From an uncultured Alphaproteobacteria bacterium (GTDB lineage: Bacteria; Pseudomonadota; Alphaproteobacteria; CAAHEQ01; UBA3637): a DNA stretch of 33,651 nt. The notes beneath the pieces are model-generated. The model did not search any database and had not been told where the DNA came from. It saw only the letters and a program-made list of their open reading frames with translations. Made by a program: the position numbers and the translations under genes. The stretch is taken from contig CANREI010000003.1 of NCBI GenBank assembly GCA_947629595.1, forward strand, positions 1-33,651. Direction: 5' to 3'. This document shows positions 9,326-18,059 of this stretch, one piece after another; position 1 is the stretch's first letter; each line of letters opens with the position of its first letter.

Positions 9326-10189
9326 ATGAAAACAAAAAAAATGAAAACAAGGCTGATTGACGGTAAAAAAGCCGCCGCCGAAATTGAAAAAACTTTAAAA
9401 CAGGAAATTGCCTCTTTTTCCAAAAAGCCCGGGTTGGCCGTTATTTTAGTCGGAGATAATCCCGCCAGTTTGATTTATGTGACGCATAAGAAAAAAACGG
9501 CCGAAAGAATCGGGATTGATGCTCAAATATACCACTTATCCCCCGTTATCACGCAAGATGCGTTAATTGCGTTTATTGAAGAGTTGAATCAAAACGCATC
9601 CGTTCACGGCATTATCGTTCAATTGCCTTTACCGGCACACATCAATGAAAACGCCGTATTGGAAGCCATTTGCCCCGAAAAAGATGTTGACGGTCTTCAC
9701 CCTCAAAATTTGGGACGCTTATTTATCGGGCAACCGACACTGATTCCCTGTACACCGCTGGCGTGTTTAACGCTCCTTAAAAGCGTTTGCAAAAATCTGA
9801 CGGGAAAAACGGCCGTTGTTGTGGGTCGTTCCCGCCTGGTCGGGAAACCGACGGCACAATTATTGCTGAATGAGCAATGTACGGTGATTCAGGCACATTC
9901 GAAAACAAAGAATTTGAAAAAAATATGTCGCACGGCCGATATTATTGTTTCGGCAACGGGACACGCCGGGTTAATTCGAAAATCTTATGTGAAAAAGGGA
10001 GCCGTTTTAATTGATGTGGGAATTATTCGTCTGGCTGATAAAAAAATAACGGGAGATATGGCTTTTGATGAAATGATCGGACATGCCAAAGCCATAACGC
10101 CGGTCCCGGGCGGTGTGGGTCCGATGACCGTTATTACTTTAATGCAAAATCTGGTGACAGCCTATTATCAAAACGAAAAAAATATCTGA
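9326..10189 (+). CDS. folD: Bifunctional methylenetetrahydrofolate dehydrogenase/cyclohydrolase
   Basis: FolD motifs YVTHKKK, GIIVQLPLP, PEKDVDGLHPQNLGRL, VVVGRSRLVGKP, ITPVPGGVGPMT. Start moved from 9296 to the ATG at 9326, preceded by AAAGAGGG. Confidence 0.95.
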   Translation: MKTKKMKTRLIDGKKAAAEIEKTLKQEIASFSKKPGLAVILVGDNPASLIYVTHKKKTAERIGIDAQIYHLSPVITQDALIAFIEELNQNASVHGIIVQLPLPAHINENAVLEAICPEKDVDGLHPQNLGRLFIGQPTLIPCTPLACLTLLKSVCKNLTGKTAVVVGRSRLVGKPTAQLLLNEQCTVIQAHSKTKNLKKICRTADIIVSATGHAGLIRKSYVKKGAVLIDVGIIRLADKKITGDMAFDEMIGHAKAITPVPGGVGPMTVITLMQNLVTAYYQNEKNI

Positions 10190-10234
10190 AAAATATTCTT
10201 ATCCGATTTTTTGCGTCAATATCTAAAAAAATAC

Positions 10235-10262
10235 TTGCAATTTTTCATAAACGGTGTAAAAT
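10235..10262 (+). promoter_or_regulatory. Putative promoter of the T4SS locus
   Basis: TTGCAA (10235-10240), 16-nt spacer, TAAAAT (10257-10262), then SD GAGGAGGG before ATG 10301. Confidence 0.5.
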
Positions 10263-10300
10263 GAGAATATAAAGGGTATTGTATTTTTTGAGGAGGGTAA

Positions 10301-11236
10301 ATGATAAAAGGATATCAATATTTATTTTTATCATTGGCAGGGTTTCTGCTTTGTTTTTTTATAACAACACCCGGTTTCGGACAGATGCTGATTTATGGTA
10401 TGGGTGTGGCTGCCGAAAGTGCCGAAGCCGCAACAGAAGATATGAAAACGGTTCGAAAACCCATTTCTTTGGTTAACCAGCAAACACAAGCTCTTGTCAG
10501 CGGTTTTACCGAACAACTCAACAGTTTAACCGAATCCATACAAGGGAATGTGATGGATACGGTTAATGAATATAAAGACAAAGCTAACGAGGCCATTACG
10601 GACAAATTTCAACAAGCAAACGACTGGATGGATAAGAAAAAACAAGCTGCCGATTCGTGGATGGAAGATCAGGCACACAGTGCCGGTGATTGGATCAGTG
10701 ATCAATTTTCTTCATCAAGTCCCGGATCGGGTTTCAGTTTAAGCAGCGGCACCATGAAAAATGTGAAAGGCGCCTTTACCGCCATGGGAAAATTAGCCGC
10801 GCCCGCAGCAGCTTTGGCTTCCGGCAATCTTATAGGCGGTTCGGCGGAATTGGGCAAAACGTTATTCTTGGGCAAAACAAATACGGAAGATAAACTGTCT
10901 TCTTACGACGCAACCTCCGTTCAAAAAAATGTGAAACAATACATACAAGATGCCACCGCAACAACCCTGGGCGATGCAACAAAAATCATTAACGTATCTG
11001 CTCAATACGACGGAAAAGACGGAACGGCCAAAGCAGCAAGTACGGCTGCCAACAAAGCCATTAACATTCGGGAAGATATTAAAAACGCAACGGAAATGGG
11101 CATTTCCATGAATGTTATGACGAATACGTTACTTTCTATGGATATTACCGATTTATCCATTCAAAGCGCTTTAATTTACGGAGAATTAAACAATATGAAA
11201 AACATGACCATCAAAGCTATGGGTTTGGGAGGATAA
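10301..11236 (+). CDS. Exported helical T4SS-locus protein 1 with hendecad repeats
   Basis: 311 aa; signal peptide MIKGYQYLFLSLAGFLLCFFITTPGFGQ; strong SD; four 11-residue repeats around aa 90-135. Confidence 0.8.
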   Translation: MIKGYQYLFLSLAGFLLCFFITTPGFGQMLIYGMGVAAESAEAATEDMKTVRKPISLVNQQTQALVSGFTEQLNSLTESIQGNVMDTVNEYKDKANEAITDKFQQANDWMDKKKQAADSWMEDQAHSAGDWISDQFSSSSPGSGFSLSSGTMKNVKGAFTAMGKLAAPAAALASGNLIGGSAELGKTLFLGKTNTEDKLSSYDATSVQKNVKQYIQDATATTLGDATKIINVSAQYDGKDGTAKAASTAANKAINIREDIKNATEMGISMNVMTNTLLSMDITDLSIQSALIYGELNNMKNMTIKAMGLGG

Positions 11237-11238
11237 TC

Positions 11239-12165
11239 ATGAAAGTGAGATTTTTCTTCCTAACTCTTTTTATGGCATTTTTTTCATTTAAAGTATCCGC
11301 ACAAGTACCGGCAATGGATCCGCATGAGTTGGCTCAATCGGCCAAAACATTATCAACCAGCGTTGAAGATTTGAACAAAGAAATTGATCAAACTCAAAAA
11401 GAAATTAAGCAATTGACGGATTTTGGCTCTCTCACATCGGGATTGATGTCGAGTATTCAAGGGTTTGCCGGTTTGCCGGGAACACTTTTAGATCAAGTTT
11501 TAGATGTAAACTTTTTGTTTCCGAAAAAAATCAGCGATGATGCCAAAGAAGCTTTACCGCAACAAACACAACAAAGTCAGGCCGATAAATTAACGGGGGG
11601 TGCCGCCAGTGCCGCAACAGGATTGTTAGGCGGAAGCAACAATGACAAACTTCCCGAAGGGGAAGAAGCCAAAAGCATTGCTAAATCTATGCAAACAGAA
11701 GACAGTGAAGGTTGTGTCGAGACCGGTTCCGATATTGCCGGCGCGGCACAAGATATCATCGGATCCGTTACCGGCGGTTCCGGAACAAAAAAATGTCCGA
11801 CCGGCACGGAAATAGCTGCCAAACGGCAACAACTCGGAAATTCAAAGCAGGCCTTTGCCCGATTTACGTTGGCAACCGGTTTGGTTAACCGAACATTGGC
11901 TTATCGTACAATCATTAACAACAAAAAAGAAACGCAGTCATCAACCGGCTCCGCCAACACCATTCGACAAGCGCATACCACTAAAACAACCGGCATTACC
12001 GCCATGGCGGATACTTACAATCGTTTACTTTTTTCACAGGCGGTCGGAAACGGATTACAAGCATTCAAAGCAATGGATCAAATTGAAGGCCGAATCAATC
12101 TCAGCATTCCGGTACCAACGGGCTCAGGTGATGCCTTGGGAACATTGAAAGGATTTATGAAATGA
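11239..12165 (+). CDS. Exported helical T4SS-locus protein 2
   Basis: 308 aa; signal peptide MKVRFFFLTLFMAFFSFKVSAQ; coiled-coil VEDLNKEIDQTQKEIKQL; C-terminal helical region. Confidence 0.8.
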   Translation: MKVRFFFLTLFMAFFSFKVSAQVPAMDPHELAQSAKTLSTSVEDLNKEIDQTQKEIKQLTDFGSLTSGLMSSIQGFAGLPGTLLDQVLDVNFLFPKKISDDAKEALPQQTQQSQADKLTGGAASAATGLLGGSNNDKLPEGEEAKSIAKSMQTEDSEGCVETGSDIAGAAQDIIGSVTGGSGTKKCPTGTEIAAKRQQLGNSKQAFARFTLATGLVNRTLAYRTIINNKKETQSSTGSANTIRQAHTTKTTGITAMADTYNRLLFSQAVGNGLQAFKAMDQIEGRINLSIPVPTGSGDALGTLKGFMK

Positions 12166-12980
12166 AAAAACATCTGTTACTCTTATTGATCAGTTTGAGC
12201 ATTTCATCTTCCGCAATGGCGCAAGGATATGTCATTACCGAATGGATGAGTTTTGTGGAGCGAACATTACAACAGGTCACCGAAGATATTTCAAACATTG
12301 ATTTCGATGATATTCTGGGTACCAAAAAAGAAGAACAAAAATCGCAAGATCCTTCCGCCGACGGCAATCCTGCCGTTAATGAAAACGTCAGCAGCGTTCC
12401 GGTTTCCGAATTTCCGCCGTATGCCGATGCCAGTTTAAGAGCGGAATTATCAAAAGAAAACCCCTCCATTCCGACTGTTAACACACTGATTAAAGATTCT
12501 TTAACTTTTAAATCCAAAACAACGGAAAAAGAAGGCGATGCTTATTTAAAAAGCGGTGACTTTGAAGTGAAAGAAGGAACTTTAGGAACCGGCAACTATA
12601 AAACAAAGGCAAATATAACGGTAACGCCCGAAAAAACCGAAAACAATAAAAACACATTGGAAAAACAACAGGCACAAGCCATTGTTGTTTATGCCAATGC
12701 ACGGGCATTAGCACGGCGTACACTTGATTTAATTGATAAGGTTGAAGATGATACCCAAGTTATGACAAATGAAAAAAATCAAAAATCATCAACGGGGTCA
12801 TTATATAAAACAACGGCAGCGTCTTTAATTTTCAGAACGCACATGCTTTTAAATGAAATTGCAACGTTACGCAACAGCTATATTGAAATTTTATCCATCG
12901 ATACCATTCAAGGCGAAGAAGCAGCGCCTTCGGCAACGGATCAACTCACGGGAATGGTGAAAGGCGTACTGGGAAAATAA
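12162..12980 (+). CDS. Exported helical T4SS-locus protein 3
   Basis: 272 aa; signal peptide MKKHLLLLLISLSISSSAMAQ; ATGA overlap with previous gene; C-terminal helices with SSTGS element. Confidence 0.8.
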   Translation: MKKHLLLLLISLSISSSAMAQGYVITEWMSFVERTLQQVTEDISNIDFDDILGTKKEEQKSQDPSADGNPAVNENVSSVPVSEFPPYADASLRAELSKENPSIPTVNTLIKDSLTFKSKTTEKEGDAYLKSGDFEVKEGTLGTGNYKTKANITVTPEKTENNKNTLEKQQAQAIVVYANARALARRTLDLIDKVEDDTQVMTNEKNQKSSTGSLYKTTAASLIFRTHMLLNEIATLRNSYIEILSIDTIQGEEAAPSATDQLTGMVKGVLGK

Positions 12981-12992
12981 GGAGAAAATAAC

Positions 12993-13805
12993 ATGAAAAA
13001 AACAGGATTTCTTTTAGGTCTTTTCTTATTTATTCCGACAATTGCCATGGCCGTTTGTCCGGCAATGACAACCAATCCGCCGCGAACCGTTAAAGGAACA
13101 ATGAAACAAGTTAAAAATTTCATTGTTGAAAAATACGAAGAGTTATCGGAAACGGCAGAAGAACAGAAAAAAGAAGCCAAGTCCGGCAATCAAGGGTGTA
13201 GCGCCAGTCCGCAAAACACGGCAGATCAATCCATAAAAATCAAAGTTTATGAATATTTGGCAGATAAAGTCATCGGACATGATGATGAAACGGAAGAATT
13301 TTTAACACCGACAAAAGACTTTACGGAAGCGCGGAAACAAGTTAAGGAAAAATTGTTTCAACCGGCGCCGCCGCAACTAACGGAAAGAGGCGAAAAATTA
13401 CAAGAATACACCGGTTTCAATACGCAAGTGGTCGGGCAAGTCGGAAATACGATTGATCAGGTGCGCGCCCTGCTTCGGCGAGATGAATATGCCAACGCCG
13501 TTGCTTCCAAAAACTTGGAAATTGCAACCGAATTACGTAAAAAAATATTGGAAGATATTTCTTCCACGCAACAAGCCGCAACAGACGGATGTAATCAATT
13601 GCAGGGATTAGTTTTGGAAAACAGAAATTTAGGTGCGTTGGTGGCCGAAACGGCTTCCGATATTACCATTCAAATTTTAACACTTGAATCTATGGCTGCC
13701 CGAAACCTGCAAAAGGAAGAAATTTCTTTGGTGCCGGTACCAAAGGTACCCAAAGCAAACAAAAACGGCGATCAAACGACAAAACTCGGCGGAATAGTAA
13801 AATGA
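12993..13805 (+). CDS. Exported helical T4SS-locus protein 4
   Basis: 270 aa; signal peptide MKKTGFLLGLFLFIPTIAMAV; SD AAGGAG; ATGA-type overlap with next ORF. Confidence 0.8.
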   Translation: MKKTGFLLGLFLFIPTIAMAVCPAMTTNPPRTVKGTMKQVKNFIVEKYEELSETAEEQKKEAKSGNQGCSASPQNTADQSIKIKVYEYLADKVIGHDDETEEFLTPTKDFTEARKQVKEKLFQPAPPQLTERGEKLQEYTGFNTQVVGQVGNTIDQVRALLRRDEYANAVASKNLEIATELRKKILEDISSTQQAATDGCNQLQGLVLENRNLGALVAETASDITIQILTLESMAARNLQKEEISLVPVPKVPKANKNGDQTTKLGGIVK

Positions 13806-14647
13806 AACCGAAGGAGAACAAAAAAATGAAACAAATGAAAAAAGGGCTTTTTTATGTATCGACAGCTTGTTTTCTTGTGTTTTCGAGCTTGACGGCTTAT
13901 GGCGAATGTCTTGTTTTCCCGCCGGTTTGTCCGATTGAAATGTGCGGATATCAAACACAGGATAATCCGGGCGAACAAATGCTTCAAAAAACGGTTTCCA
14001 CCTATAAACAAACCAAAAAGGTCATTAAAACCGCCCGAAAATCAATCGATCATATTGTCAGTATGGCAACTTCTTTACCGGGTACCATATCCAGTTTGGT
14101 TTTAAAAGCCATGACATGGCCGTTTAAAAAACTCGGTGACTGGTTCGGATTGACCGAAGATGCCGTTGATGAAGATACCCAAGGCATTACGCAAGATAAT
14201 TCTCATGGCGACATCAGTATCAGCGAACGGATTACCCGCGATTTAAAAGCTTATGCCACCGAACCGCAAACAGCTGTTGAAGTGAAAGAATTCAATCAAC
14301 AACGGCGGAAATATATTCGGCAGCAGGCAACCATTACGTTAATGGCGCGCGTTTTAACGCTTAAAGCAAGGCTTAACGATATTAAAGATGTTATGGAGGA
14401 AACAAAAGCACAAGTTCAAAAGAATGTGTCTGCTTCCGGCGGGGATCCGAGCAAAACATACAACGAATCTGCCTTAATTAAAACCAATTACGAATTAAGA
14501 CAAGCGTGGTTTAAATTATTGGCTATTCAACGGCATATCGAAGCCGTAAAATTGGAGTATGCCGCCAATCAGGCCATGGCGGGTATGAAAATGATTAAAA
14601 CAGTGCCGACAGTTGCCGGTAATGACAAAAACAGCAAAACAAAATAA
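13802..14647 (+). CDS. Exported helical T4SS-locus protein 5
   Basis: 281 aa from 13802; the internal ATG at 13829 (MKKGLFYVSTACFLVFSSLTAYGE region; MKQMKK) after AAGGAGAAC is a possible alternative start giving a cleaner signal peptide. Confidence 0.75.
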   Translation: MKPKENKKMKQMKKGLFYVSTACFLVFSSLTAYGECLVFPPVCPIEMCGYQTQDNPGEQMLQKTVSTYKQTKKVIKTARKSIDHIVSMATSLPGTISSLVLKAMTWPFKKLGDWFGLTEDAVDEDTQGITQDNSHGDISISERITRDLKAYATEPQTAVEVKEFNQQRRKYIRQQATITLMARVLTLKARLNDIKDVMEETKAQVQKNVSASGGDPSKTYNESALIKTNYELRQAWFKLLAIQRHIEAVKLEYAANQAMAGMKMIKTVPTVAGNDKNSKTK

Positions 14648-14656
14648 GGGGGTTAC

Positions 14657-16324
14657 ATGAAGTACTCAACACTTTTATTAACAGGATTTTCACTCTTCGG
14701 GTTTATCACGGGTCTGCCGCAAACGGCATCGGCACAGTTTTCACAGGTAGAACCGTATATTGAAGAAGCAAAACCGGTTAAACCGGTTGAAAATTACAAA
14801 AATTCAATGATTCGGGCAATGGCACTTCATAACATTCAGTTTCAAATTAACTATATGTTAAATTCACTGATTCCCTCTTTAAAAGAAGAACAAGAAAAAC
14901 GGGATTTATCCGCAGCGCAAAACAAAGCGTTAAAAGAGTGCACAATTTTATCGTTATCAAATGTTTACTCTAATGCGGAAGAAGCCTATAACAACATTCA
15001 GTCCGCATTTAACGACAAAGTGAAAACCATAACGGTTTATATTAACGAAACCGGCGATACAACGGCCGATACGGATAACGCCGAAGCCTATCCTTACTGG
15101 CGGGTTGGTCGCGAAGTATTAACAGATGTTTATGAAAATCCGGAAAAATACGGGCAAAAGAAAGCAGATTTCCCGTTGTGGACAGATCAAAAATATCTTT
15201 ACACACAAGGGGTGAATGCTATTTTATCGGATATTCATAATAAGTTTACATTGCCCGAATCAAACGGAAGAACGCAAATTCCCCAAAATAAAGCCTTTAA
15301 TGACAAATTGGCGGAATACTTAAACGCTTTTTCACAACAAAACGGTATTTTAAACACGTTGGATTATACCCAAAACAGCAAAAAATACTCCGACCTGTTA
15401 AATTATTTAAAAGAACACCCGAAATATGAAGCATTAAAACAGAATGTAATGCCTGCTTTACCGCCATTGCCGAAACCCTTACCGCCGTTCTATGAAATGA
15501 TTCAATTAACCGAAGATCCGGCACAAAGCGGCACCATTTTCCCCGAATGGCCGGCACCGTGGGCAGAATATATCCGTCGGGGGTTGGATAAACGCGCGGT
15601 CGGCGGTGAAATGGATACCTGTTTCCTGCCCAAGTCCATTACGTTACGACCCGATGTCAGAAACTGGGATAAAACAAAAATTAACAACCGTCTTTCTTTG
15701 ACAAAAGAAAAAGAGGAAGAATTAGCCAATTTCCAAGCAACCGTTGCCTCGGCACAAGAAAGTTTGTTTAAAACCGTTGACAGCATTAACCAGGCTTTAA
15801 CCGAAAACGGCTTTACGCAACAACTTGATTTGGAAAAAATCTATCTCGACAACAAGTTTGATAGAATCAGCCAACTTGATTTGGAAAACACAAACACGAC
15901 AGAAATTCAAAAAATTGTAAAAGAAGCCAAAATGGAAGCCATTCAAAAAGGGTTGACTTTGTTTAAGCAAACGCCTCAAACCGTTAATGCAAACAATCCT
16001 TCCGTTGAATTATCATTGAATATGTTGGGCGATATGGATCCTAATTCCGAAGAATATAAAGACATGATGGATAAAATGAATGCCGCTCAATCGGCTTCCG
16101 ATGAAAAGTTTTTGAATGATATGGCACAAGACAGTGACGGTATCGGCTTACAAAGCAATTTATCAACAAATGATGCCGCTCAAAATATTGAAAGCCAAGA
16201 ATCTCAATATGCTTTACAAAAAGAAACCTTTGAAGAAGCCAAAAAAGAAAGAGTTGTATTGTGGCAAACGCCTATTGATAATGAAACGTGTATTAACGGT
16301 GGCGTAGCTTCGGCAAAGCCTTAG
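14657..16324 (+). CDS. Exported T4SS-locus protein 6, unknown family
   Basis: 555 aa; signal peptide MKYSTLLLTGFSLFGFITGLPQTASAQ; SD AAGGGGG; Pro-rich segment ALPPLPKPLPPF. Confidence 0.8.
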   Translation: MKYSTLLLTGFSLFGFITGLPQTASAQFSQVEPYIEEAKPVKPVENYKNSMIRAMALHNIQFQINYMLNSLIPSLKEEQEKRDLSAAQNKALKECTILSLSNVYSNAEEAYNNIQSAFNDKVKTITVYINETGDTTADTDNAEAYPYWRVGREVLTDVYENPEKYGQKKADFPLWTDQKYLYTQGVNAILSDIHNKFTLPESNGRTQIPQNKAFNDKLAEYLNAFSQQNGILNTLDYTQNSKKYSDLLNYLKEHPKYEALKQNVMPALPPLPKPLPPFYEMIQLTEDPAQSGTIFPEWPAPWAEYIRRGLDKRAVGGEMDTCFLPKSITLRPDVRNWDKTKINNRLSLTKEKEEELANFQATVASAQESLFKTVDSINQALTENGFTQQLDLEKIYLDNKFDRISQLDLENTNTTEIQKIVKEAKMEAIQKGLTLFKQTPQTVNANNPSVELSLNMLGDMDPNSEEYKDMMDKMNAAQSASDEKFLNDMAQDSDGIGLQSNLSTNDAAQNIESQESQYALQKETFEEAKKERVVLWQTPIDNETCINGGVASAKP

Positions 16325-16342
16325 AAAAATCGGAAAGAAAGA

Positions 16343-16984
16343 ATGTCTTTTTTCAATTTCAGTTCCCAAGGATTGATTTACGGGTTAAGTGAAAAATTAG
16401 CCAAGTTTTGGATGATTGTTACTTCAATTATCATCGGAATAAACTTGTTTTTAATTTTAACACTGCTGCAAATGGCACCGAAACTGCAAGTTGTGGCGCA
16501 GGTGTTAACATCTTCCCCGATGACGTCTGTTCAGCTGTTGCAAACGGAACCGTTTTCACAAAGCACCAGTGATAAGAAACTGATTGATGAAACCATTTTA
16601 CGTTTTTATCTTGATTCGCGCTATAATACCTTTCAAGATAAAGATGAAATGAATTATCGGTGGGGACCGAGCGGACCGGTTGCCTTTTTTTCATCACCCG
16701 CTGTTTACCGAGCATTTACCACCGGATTAAGCGATAAAATTACGGCCATTTCTCACAATAAATCTTCAACCAGTATCGATATTATTTCCGTTTCCCGCAT
16801 TGATAACATTTATACGGTTGAGTTTGATGTCTATACATATATTCGCGGGCAAGTTTCAAAAAAACGCCGAATTGCCGTTGTGGAAGTCGCTTACAGTCCG
16901 GCACGACGGTCATTTAACACCATTCATTCCAACCCGTTCGGTATGTATATTCAAAAATTCACGGAAACAATAAAAAAAGAATAA
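16343..16984 (+). CDS. VirB8-like inner-membrane T4SS component (copy 1, divergent)
   Basis: 213 aa; one N-terminal TM, NTF2-like periplasmic domain (ETILRFYLDSRYNTFQDKDEMNYRWGPSGPVAFFSSPAVYRAF...), ending SNPFGMYIQKF, comparable to the VirB8 NPLGFxV ending. Confidence 0.7.
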   Translation: MSFFNFSSQGLIYGLSEKLAKFWMIVTSIIIGINLFLILTLLQMAPKLQVVAQVLTSSPMTSVQLLQTEPFSQSTSDKKLIDETILRFYLDSRYNTFQDKDEMNYRWGPSGPVAFFSSPAVYRAFTTGLSDKITAISHNKSSTSIDIISVSRIDNIYTVEFDVYTYIRGQVSKKRRIAVVEVAYSPARRSFNTIHSNPFGMYIQKFTETIKKE

Positions 16985-17048
16985 TTGCAATTTTTTGCTT
17001 GATTCTTTATTTTTCTGTGCTAATGTAAAAGAGTGAAAGGAAAATTGA

Positions 17049-17225
17049 ATGAAAAAATATATTTTAACGTTTGCCGTTTTAAGTTTAATTGCGCTTGTGG
17101 CCGCCTGCGGTTCCGTTTATGAAAAAGAGCCTGTCGGAATCGGCGCAGATTATTCCGAATTGAAAAAATCACCTTGTGCCTGTTTACAAATTGAAAAAGC
17201 ACCGGTATCCGATCTGTTTTTATAA
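17049..17225 (+). CDS. Small lipoprotein, VirB7-position
   Basis: 58 aa MKKYILTFAVLSLIALVAACGSVYEKEPVGIGADYSELKKSPCACLQIEKAPVSDLFL; lipobox LVAA^C; located between VirB8-like genes and upstream of VirB9. Not in ORF track. Confidence 0.75.
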   Translation: MKKYILTFAVLSLIALVAACGSVYEKEPVGIGADYSELKKSPCACLQIEKAPVSDLFL

Positions 17226-17247
17226 AACCGTATAATCGGGGATTATA

Positions 17248-17952
17248 ATGCCAAATCAGGATCAACCCATCGAGCAAAATTCTCAAATCGTCTATGAAGG
17301 CGATATTTCGGAAGAAGCCGTTACGGAACGTCGCTATTTATGGATGGCGCGAACGTTTGCGTTGGTTGCGGTTGTTTCTTTTTTAAGCACGCTGATTTTA
17401 TTGATTGCTCTTTTTTCGCTGTTACCCATTGTGCGTGTGCAACCGTTTTATTTAACAACGCTGAACAAAGAACAGCAGGTTATTCGGGTGGTGCGTCCGA
17501 ATTTTAATAATATCAATATGCAAATGTTAAGCGAATCGCTGATTCGGCAATATTTGTTGGCGCGAATGACGGTTAATTCCAATATTTCCGAAATGGAACA
17601 ACGTTGGGGCATTGACGGCATTATTAACTGGATGAGTTCACCTGTTGTGTTCGAAGAATTCGGTCGAACGGCAGAAGCCGCACTGAATCAGGCACGAAAC
17701 GACGGATTAACTCGTGCCGTTAAAATTTTGAACATTACACCCTACCGAACGGAAAAAAACGGAACGGCCATTTGGCGGGCGGAAATTGAATTAACCGATT
17801 TAAAATACGGTGATTCCGAACCCGTGCGCTCTTTATGGCAAATTACATTGCGTATTCGTTTCAAACCGACTCGGCAGGGGTTAAAATGGGAACAACGGCT
17901 TAAAAATCCGCTCGGATTTACGGTTGAAAATTTCGGTATTCAACGAAAATAA
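17248..17952 (+). CDS. virB8: VirB8-like inner-membrane T4SS component (copy 2)
   Basis: 234 aa; single TM then VirB8 domain with WGIDGIINWMSSPVVFEEF and RLKNPLGFTVENF. Confidence 0.85.
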   Translation: MPNQDQPIEQNSQIVYEGDISEEAVTERRYLWMARTFALVAVVSFLSTLILLIALFSLLPIVRVQPFYLTTLNKEQQVIRVVRPNFNNINMQMLSESLIRQYLLARMTVNSNISEMEQRWGIDGIINWMSSPVVFEEFGRTAEAALNQARNDGLTRAVKILNITPYRTEKNGTAIWRAEIELTDLKYGDSEPVRSLWQITLRIRFKPTRQGLKWEQRLKNPLGFTVENFGIQRK

Positions 17953-18059
17953 GTGCTTTACATAAAAAAATAACGGCAAATTGCATTTTTTTCTAGACTT
18001 TTCATCTCATTTTGGTCTATTTTATATACAGGATTGTAATTTTTACGAGGAGAAGGCTT

